A stretch of DNA of 50,461 nt from Fragilaria crotonensis (Eukaryota; Bacillariophyta; Fragilariophyceae; Fragilariales; Fragilariaceae), in NCBI GenBank assembly GCA_022925895.1, contig JAKSYS010000468.1, positions 1 through 50,461 on the forward strand, read 5' to 3'. The position numbers were made by a program, and so were the translations under genes. This document shows, piece by piece, positions 44,273-50,461 of the stretch (the stretch's first letter is position 1; the number at the start of each line of letters is the position of its first letter). The notes beneath the pieces were generated by a model, which had not been told where the DNA came from, ran no database searches, and worked only from the letters and a program-made list of their open reading frames with translations.

Positions 44273-46738
44273 TTAGTTACCTGTTGGGTTTGCCCAAGTG
44301 GCTGCTTCGGTTGTCCATTCGACTGAAGCTTGGGATTGGACCCAGGAAACCATTTTGTTTCTGATTTCGTCGCTCACAGCGTTCGTGAGGTTGTGTGGGA
44401 AATGAAAGAAACTGCACGTTGGATAAGTGCATTGTTTGCCTTCGTAGGCGCTGCGGCACAGGGAGGGTGAACTTATTGGGTCTGGTGGGATGTGGGAAGA
44501 TCGGACCTGGGTGGAGCAGCTTTGTTGTTGGGTCTCCTGCGATCTGTTTAAGGATTGTTTTTCCTTGTGGGGTTGGCTGCCCGGGGATGTTGTCGATTAA
44601 ACTGCTGGGGTTTGGGGTCCCCGTTGTTGGAGTGCGGGGAATGCGGTTGTTAGTTGCAGTTCCTGTGCCGGTTCCGGTTCTTGTTTTTGTTGTTGGCGAC
44701 TCACCAGGGACGTCGGCTTGAGCTGGTCGTTTCTTTGGAGGTTCGGGTGGTTGGAACGATTTAAAGATGAAAGATGCCTCTTTGTAAGGTCCTGCGAGCA
44801 TGGTTAGAATCGTGCTTTGGAGATTGAGTCGGAGTTGTTTGCCTTGCAATTGTGGGAACGTAAAGATGTCCGGCGAAATGGTTCCGGTAGATAAAGCTTC
44901 ATGGTATCCTGGGCGGCGTGCAATAGCTACAAAGCCGGCCACTGTGGAGGTAAGGTCTTGGACGACGTTGAACATGAGTTCTTTAGCGTTGCGATGGACG
45001 TTGAACCATTTTCGTCCTTCCGATGTTCTCATGATTTTGTCGAATTCGACAATTTCGGACCAAATTGTTGGTGGGTTTTCTTCGTTGATTGTGACGATTG
45101 TATTCATGAGGCAATAGAAATTGCCGATGGTTGTGTTGATGTCTTCGATGCTTGTCATTTTTCCGAAGTGGTAGAGGTCAGTTGTCTTGGCGATGGTGCG
45201 TGCGCTGGACTCTTCGACTTGCTCTTGTTGTGTGACTCGCATGGCTCCTCCATGCGGGTTTTATATTCGGCTGTCCATGTTCGGGCGGGTGCGAGATGGT
45301 GGAATGCGAAATGGGTTTTGATTCCTTCGGGTTGGAGGACGGTGTGTTGGTGGGCCCATGTGGCCGTCCGAATGGCGGCTGTGAGTGGTTGGTCGAACAG
45401 CTCAGCTTGTAGGTTGCTTGCTGAAGCGAAACGGTTGTCGAGGTTGTGCATCTCTGATGCGACTGCTTCAATAGCAGATTGGAGGAGTCTGGTTGCTTTG
45501 CTGTTCTTGTTTGCTTTTAGGACTTGGATGAAGCTGCTGTCGAGGACAGCTTTTTTGAACTTTTTGGTGACTGTTCCGTCTTCGTTTGTTTCGTTGATGA
45601 TGTTTGCGAAGAGGATTTCGTAAAAACTCTGGTGCTCCTTTGCTTCGCTTGCCTGTTCGCGTTCGGTGCTCGTCATTGTTTTGGATGAGTTTTCAGTGAT
45701 GGCGGAGGTTAGGCCAATGAGGATAGCTTCGACGTTGCTAGTTGGTGTGATGGCTGCTGCTGTTTCAGATCTTTCTGGCAAATGCTTTGGTGGAGTTGTG
45801 AATGCAACTCGTCGAGTTAGTTTGCTCCCATACACTATATGCTTTGTCTTTGGCGGCGAGAACGTTGCTTGTGACTTTTCGGTACAATGGGTCGTTCGAG
45901 TTAGGAAATTGACGATTACTGTAAAACGGCTGACGATGTTGGTTTCTGGAGTGAAGACTTCAGAATCGAGGTTGGCGTATGTGAAAAGGGTATCCCGGGC
46001 TTGGATAGAGTAGTTTTGGAGGTTGGTAACTCCATACTTGATGGAATCGAACCACAAGTAGAATTCATCCAAATTTGGGGCGCCAGTCATGTCTTTGATG
46101 GGTTCGGTTGTGGTTGTGTTGATGATAGTGTCCTTGGGGATACTATACCCACCGGAGAAAGGGAAGATTTTTGGGATGAGTGTAATGCATGGTGCGTCGT
46201 CAGGGTCACTGATTTCGAGTCCGAGGCGATCGGGGCCTGGAGGAATTACAGCTTCTCCGTCTGCTGGAGCTGGTGCATCTTCGGAGATTGGGTCAGAGGT
46301 AGAGATTGCCATGTTGAGGAGAGTTGGAAGACTCTTCATTGCTGCGACTGTAATGCATTGCCCTTTGACATCCCTCATACGGATGGTTACTGGGCAAATG
46401 ATATCCATCGCGTCCCCGAGGGAACCGGCGAAGACTGCATCAGTTCCTTTGGCCGTTGGGAATGGACAGGAGAGTACAGTGAGAGTTGGAGATCCGTTTG
46501 GCACATCCATGAGGAAAGCCATCTGGTTGACGAGACCGCTGTCACAGAGGTTAGCGAGGCGGGCGTCAGCTGGCAGATCCTTGGAAAACGTAGATGCGAT
46601 GCGGAGAGCTTGGGTAGGATCAGCTGCGTAAGCGTTTGCGAAGCTGTTGAGCTTTGCGTCGCTGGCGGCTTGGTGGGCGAGGTCACGAAGGGTTGGTTCG
46701 ATCATCGGGTTTGGGACGGTTGGGTCGATAGTCAACAT
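44273..46738 (-). CDS. Gag-like protein of the recombinase element, C-terminal CCCH finger
   Basis: The ATG at 46738 opens a 527-codon frame to 45155. The next frame picks up at about 45242 (MRVTQQEQVEESS) and runs to about 44460, and a third frame ends with NPTGN and TAA at 44273. Read through, this is one protein of about 820 residues. No enzyme motif is present in the first 700 residues, which are rich in Thr, Pro and Ala and predicted mixed helical. Near the end, in the third frame, C-R-S-A-Y-E-G-K-Q-C-T-Y-P-T-C-S-F-F-H gives the spacing C-x8-C-x4-C-x3-H of a CCCH zinc finger (about 44408-44458), suited to binding RNA. Position upstream of the polymerase and the nucleic-acid-binding tail suggest a Gag role. 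Both frame changes look like single-base indels; a programmed frameshift is an alternative for the first. Confidence 0.6.
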
Positions 46739-47915
46739 AGTTAACTTGGCTTATGGATGCTTTGGAGGCTTGGACGGATTGCTGAGATTGCTTTTTTTGT
46801 GAGAGTTGTGGTCGAAGTGGGTTTGTTTCACACTTTCGTATGCTTTGGGGGTAGAGATTGTAGTAGGAATTGGTTGTGTGTCTGGGGCTCAATAATGAAA
46901 GTGGGTTTCGATTTATATATAGAGCTACTCGTGATTGTGTGTTTCGGGTGTGTTGGATATCCGTGTGTTTTTGGAATAGCATGAAATTTCATTGTTTTGT
47001 TTTTGCGGTCATTGTGGCCTTAGTTTTTCAACGAGCTTTTAATGCTATTTAGTCTATTTTGGTTGTTATCGATAGCTTACTTAAGGGATTTACTGTGATA
47101 TATAATTGTAAGTAGCACAATTATTTAAAGGTGATACATGTGTATGACATTTCGATTGTTGTATCTAGATGTTTAGTATGGGTGGATATGGGTTTGTACG
47201 GAAGTTTGTACTTGCAATCGTATGTGCTAGTGTTATATTATCAGTATGTGTGTTTGGAGTTTTTTACTCGGAAGTGAGCGGGTTTTTCGGAAATGGCGGC
47301 GCCATCATCATGGGATACTTGATTGATGTTTGTTGGTCAGTAGAGACTCGGAATAGTGCCTTTATAGCACTATTGGCTTGGAGACTGTGTTTTGATCATC
47401 GGTTGGTCGATGTTTTGTTGGAAATCGCAGGATTGGGGTTGTTGTTCGATGCTTTATCAGAACATTTTTTGGCGGCGGCGCCGATCGCAGGATTGTGTGT
47501 TGTTGGAGGGTTGTTCGCTATGAACATTTTGCAGTTTACCACACTTAATGTGGGTTTTTGTTTTATTTGTTTGTTGTGCTCGTAAGATAGCGAAAAAATG
47601 GTTAGGCAGATGTATCATCACCATTGCCATCGATTCGGTCACTCTTGAGAAAAGTGAGTGATTCGAGTCTCCATCCAAATACCGTCATTTGCCGCCAGTT
47701 GTACTGTGTTGTACTACTGGCTGTCCTTGGTCCGTCGGTCTCCACTCCATAGCAACTATGTCTGTAGGGCACTTGTAATGTACTGTTGCGCTAGTACGCT
47801 TACTGCTGTATTGCCTACAGTCTTATCTGTAAAAGGGACACGGGACATGGGACAAACCAACACATGAAACATGAAACCACTCACTTGCCAGTAACGAACG
47901 CAAACGTCTGTGGCC
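46739..47915. other. Right flank of the recombinase element and upstream region of the GGTase gene
   Basis: 46739 to about 47600 is the probable 5' untranslated end of the retroelement, G/T-rich on the plus strand. It holds a plus-strand open frame at 47169-47585 (138 codons, ATG to TAA) with about four hydrophobic stretches (KFVLAIVCASVILSVCVFGV, IAGLCVVGGLFAMNIL). Such frames arise easily in G/T-rich DNA, so I do not call it a gene. ATCGCAGGATTG occurs twice (47427 and 47483) and GGCGGCGCC twice (47297 and 47475). From about 47640 the composition returns to normal, and GTACT words appear at 47700-47790, upstream of the start at 47916. Confidence 0.4.
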
Positions 47916-48962
47916 ATGGACACTCCTCCCTTTGACCGGAAACGCCACATCAAGTACTTCAGCGCCTGCCTAAGATACCTCCCAAGCGCATACGATCGAC
48001 TGGATACTAATCGATTGACGTTGATACACTTCGCCGTGCATTCGTTGGATCTATTAAATGCCCTTCCGTCGTACAATTCCGACCAATGCTTGACGGAAGA
48101 ACAAATGTCCCAACAAATCATTCAGAAAGAAGTAATCATCGACTGGATCTACTCCTTACAATTATCCACTGGTGGATTCGTCGGAGGTACATTTCTCGGA
48201 CCCGACGAACACAACCACACTCACAGTCATGTTGCGATGACGTACACGGCCTTGTGCACGTTGGCCGCATTGGGAGACGACCTGTCGCGGGTCGACAAAC
48301 CCAAGGCTGTGGCATCGTTGAAAGGACTACAACGTCCGGATGGATCGTTCCAATGCATTCAAGTGGGATCAGAAAATGATATGAGATTCCTGTATTGTGC
48401 TTGCGTCATATCGTACCTACTGAATGACTGGACGGCTATTGACAGGGACAGGGCTGTTGGCTTTGTGCAGTCTTGTATTGCGTACGATGGTGGAATCTCG
48501 CTTATTCCAGGACAAGAAGGACACGGAGGCTCCACCTTTTGTGGGGTTGCTGTGTTGATGCTATTGGACCGTATGGACGTGTTGGATTCGGATCTGTTAG
48601 TCCATTGGTGTGTTCATCGTCAAGTCGCAGGTATGCAGGGCCGCCCAAACAAGGCGGAAGATACGTGCTACTCATATTGGATTGGCGCGACTCTTATTTT
48701 ATTGGGACGGGCCGATCTGTTGGACAACCAAGAGCTTCGCCGCTATGTTCTTAAGTGTCAAACACAAATGGGCGGATTCAGCAAAGTTATGGGGTCAAAT
48801 CCAGATATTATGCACGCCTTTTACAGCATGTCATGGCTGAGCCTATCGTCGGCTTACAACGAAGATGAGGAGGAGGAAATGCATCTCAAGGAAATGAATT
48901 GCACTGTTGGGATTTGCCAAGATAGGATGCAAGTCTTCCATTGTGCACGTGAGGTACCATAG
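47916..48962 (+). CDS. PGGT1B: Geranylgeranyltransferase type I beta subunit
   Basis: The ATG at 47916 (MDTPPFDRKRHIKYFSACLR) opens an intact frame of 348 codons. The protein is the catalytic beta subunit that, with the FNTA alpha subunit, attaches geranylgeranyl to the cysteine of CaaL proteins such as Rho-type GTPases in the cytosol. Prenyltransferase alpha-alpha barrel repeats are visible: LQLSTGGFVGGTFLG, LQRPDGSFQCI, CIAYDGGISLIPGQEGHGGS, RQVAGMQGRPNKAEDTCYSY and CQTQMGGFSKVMGSNPDIMH. Zinc ligands are Asp and Cys in EDTCYSYW and His in MHAFYSMSWL. HTHSHVAMTYTALCTL together with QGRPNKAEDTC favours type I over farnesyltransferase or Rab geranylgeranyltransferase. A C-terminal acidic tail follows. 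The substrate lipid comes from isoprenoid synthesis, to which the mevalonate kinase in this window also contributes. Confidence 0.92.
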   Translation: MDTPPFDRKRHIKYFSACLRYLPSAYDRLDTNRLTLIHFAVHSLDLLNALPSYNSDQCLTEEQMSQQIIQKEVIIDWIYSLQLSTGGFVGGTFLGPDEHNHTHSHVAMTYTALCTLAALGDDLSRVDKPKAVASLKGLQRPDGSFQCIQVGSENDMRFLYCACVISYLLNDWTAIDRDRAVGFVQSCIAYDGGISLIPGQEGHGGSTFCGVAVLMLLDRMDVLDSDLLVHWCVHRQVAGMQGRPNKAEDTCYSYWIGATLILLGRADLLDNQELRRYVLKCQTQMGGFSKVMGSNPDIMHAFYSMSWLSLSSAYNEDEEEEMHLKEMNCTVGICQDRMQVFHCAREVP

Positions 48963-49081
48963 TCCAAGCAATGCCTAAGGGTGCAAAAGCAAATCCAATA
49001 AGTGAGGGCCTGCTTTTTCAATTAAGTGGACTTTCGTGGTGAGCATGATACATCATGCATATCTGCATATCCCATGTTGGG

Positions 49082-50457
49082 TCACATAGTCATTTCCGTT
49101 GCAGTCATTATGACGATACCGCAGATGGTCCCAGCCACCAAGTGTTGGTGGCCCAACGACGTGTGCCGTTTCGCTTCTGGAAACAGCTCATACATCGCCA
49201 CCATGATCATGATTCCCGCAACGAAGGCAAGCACGTTCTCCATATTGAAAAATGTTGATTCGTCCTTTAGTTTTGAAACATCTCGTAGGAAATAGAGGGC
49301 CACGAACGCTCCCAATGGCTCGGCAAGTCCAGAGAGGCTTGCCAAAGCGAACCCCAACCATGGACTGTCTGGCCGCGCGGCTAAGCAAGGTATGGCAATG
49401 GCGATGCCTTCCGGAATGTTGTGAATCATGATACCAATGGTGACGGTAATGCCCAGCTTACGGGATTCCAGTGCCGAGGCTGCCACGGCCAAGCCTTCTG
49501 GAAAATTATGTAGCAGGAGGGAGACGAAGAGCAACATGGCGACTCGCCAGGCACGCTTTTCATCATTGCTGGTGAGATCAGCCCCACTGACCATTGGGTG
49601 AAGGAATTGGTAGTGTTGTTGCTCGGAGCTTCAAACTTCTTGCGACTTCGGGCACCACTAGACGCTTGCGACTTGATTGAGTCCCATTGGAGCGGGTCGA
49701 TGAAATTACCAGTGGCGTCGACATTTGTTGTGATCGCTTCGCCACCAACGAACGCTTTCTTACTATTCAAGTCGTCCTTCTTACGAATTCGAATCGCAGC
49801 AGTCTTGGATTTAACTCGTTGCTCCTGTAAAGCTTTCTCGGCATCATCCAAATCATCGTCTATTACGGTCAACAACATGGATAGTTTCTCCTCCGACGGA
49901 ACTCTAGGGTTGTTTTTCAGTTCGACCTCGATGAGTTCCTCCGGCTCTGGAAACGCGAACCAGCTAAGCGCAAAATACAAGGTCCCTCCCATGCAGAATG
50001 CAACTAATCGCTGCAAGAATTGCTCCAAAGGAACAAAGATGCCATCGTCCGCAATTAGACATTCCGGTCCAATAGAGATGACAGATACCGTGACCATGAC
50101 GGAACCAGCGAGCGCCAGCGAGAAGCTCATGGTATTTGGAGAAACGATGCGATGATTGTTGGCATCTGTGGGATGGAAGAAGACAACGGCAGCCCCCAAA
50201 CAAGTGGACGCCCCGGCGAGACTGGCGAGGTAGAGTGGCATCCATGGGTCATCTTGTTCGAACATTCGAATGGTTTCGTCAAACGAGAGGCCAATCCAAT
50301 CCGCGGCTACCTGATGGGTCAGACCAACAGCAGGGCTTAGCTGAGGGCAGAATGGGATTGCCTTGTTTGTAAGGGCGCAAGATGCACTGTGAACAAGATG
50401 AATGTTTGAAGGCCAAACTCCAGGGTGCACTCTCATCTCCCACAAGGCATTTTGCAT
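49082..50457 (-). CDS. ZIP family divalent metal transporter, frame broken, at window edge
   Basis: The N-terminal part runs from the ATG at 50457 (4 bases from the window end; an earlier start outside is possible) and the C-terminal part ends at 49082. Membrane helices include PLYLASLAGASTCLGAAVVF, FSLALAGSVMVTVSVI and VAFCMGGTLYFALSWF, then a long polar loop (about residues 150-280) with many Lys, Asp and Ser. The metal-binding helices are LLLHNFPEGLAVAASAL and GIMIHNIPEGIAIAIP, the paired HNxPEG signatures of ZIP helices 4 and 5, followed by LSGLAEPLGAFVALYF and a helix ending ICGIVIMTATEM. Zn2+ or Fe2+ uptake into the cytosol is the family role; the motifs are closest to the ZupT/GufA-like branch. 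The frame slips by one base near 49600 (NTTN to QFLHPMVSG). Convergent with the GGTase gene, 119 bp apart. Confidence 0.85.
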
Positions 50458-50461
50458 GTTG

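Larger units (their letters stand above)
40241..46738 (-). mobile_element. Tyrosine-recombinase retrotransposon (DIRS-order), coding core
   Basis: Consecutive minus-strand coding blocks give Gag-like protein with a CCCH finger (46738-44273), reverse transcriptase plus RNase H (44116-41293) and tyrosine recombinase (41377-40241). The combination of reverse transcriptase with a tyrosine recombinase and no DDE integrase defines the DIRS/Ngaro-like order. The coding strand is strikingly C/A-rich from about 47600 down to about 40140, so the element extends beyond the coding core on both sides. LTRs are absent; neither split direct repeats nor inverted terminal repeats could be identified by eye. 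Several single-base frame breaks are present, so the copy may be inactive or the sequence imperfect. Confidence 0.82.

Noticed and set aside
45155-45242. Programmed ribosomal frameshift between the first two Gag frames of the recombinase element
   Set aside because: No clear slippery heptamer was visible, and the frame change looks the same as one-base breaks in host genes that use no recoding. Not excluded.
47169-47585. 138-codon membrane protein gene
   Set aside because: Hydrophobic frames are expected by chance in strongly G/T-rich DNA; there is no recognised family. Kept only as an observation.
47590-47685. tRNA-like sequence with GATTCGAGTC
   Set aside because: The bases around the supposed T-loop do not form a five-pair stem, and no acceptor stem could be matched.

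Overview
The window looks like nuclear DNA of a photosynthetic stramenopile, most likely a pennate diatom (inference). Supporting features are N-terminal signal peptides ending in ASAFAP-like Phe motifs (plastid targeting through a secondary plastid) on several proteins, short GT-AG introns of 66-102 bp, a one-domain four-helix-type voltage-gated cation channel of the kind found in diatoms, a subtilase with a C-terminal DSFGDGLCC domain that I associate with diatom secreted proteins, and abundant Ty1/copia elements. There is no operon structure; genes lie on both strands a few hundred bases apart.

Host genes, left to right: an unrecognised plastid-targeted membrane protein (219-968), an intron-containing ABCG half-transporter (1240-3567, minus), mevalonate kinase (18182-19454), a plastid-type Mpv17/PMP22 protein (19779-20444), a secreted subtilisin-like protease (20586-22235, minus), a plastid-type serine O-acetyltransferase (22787-23887, minus), a PolI-type 5'-3' exonuclease without polymerase domain (26107-27942), a voltage-gated cation channel (27973-29103, minus), a MEKHLA-domain protein (37492-38124), an Hsc70-interacting protein (38247-39287, minus), the beta subunit of geranylgeranyltransferase type I (47916-48962) and a ZIP metal transporter (49082-50457, minus, running to the window edge).

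More than half of the window is mobile DNA. Two nearly identical copia elements lie in opposite orientation: copy A (4350-17981, minus, 5-bp target duplication CTGTA) and copy B (29238-37289, plus, target duplication CCAGT). They flank the 11-kb gene block from mevalonate kinase to the channel. Copy A is split inside its RNase H by a 5.6-kb non-coding element (5452-11067) with 13-bp terminal inverted repeats and an 8-bp target duplication. Copy B supplies the empty site. That inserted element carries an eight-unit satellite array of about 188-bp monomers and a palindrome of about 2 kb, and encodes nothing recognisable. A decayed PIF/Harbinger transposase fused to a copia tail sits at 24486-25385.

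The most unusual coding unit is a tyrosine-recombinase retroelement on the minus strand (coding core 40241-46738). It has a large Gag-like protein ending in a CCCH zinc finger, then a divergent reverse transcriptase with RNase H, then a tyrosine recombinase. Its termini are not resolved.

A recurring feature is loss of reading frame by single bases inside otherwise well-conserved proteins (ABCG, mevalonate kinase, ZIP, both copia copies, the recombinase element). Many differences between paired LTRs are homopolymer-length changes. Residual indel errors of a long-read assembly are the simplest explanation, so I do not call the host genes pseudogenes.
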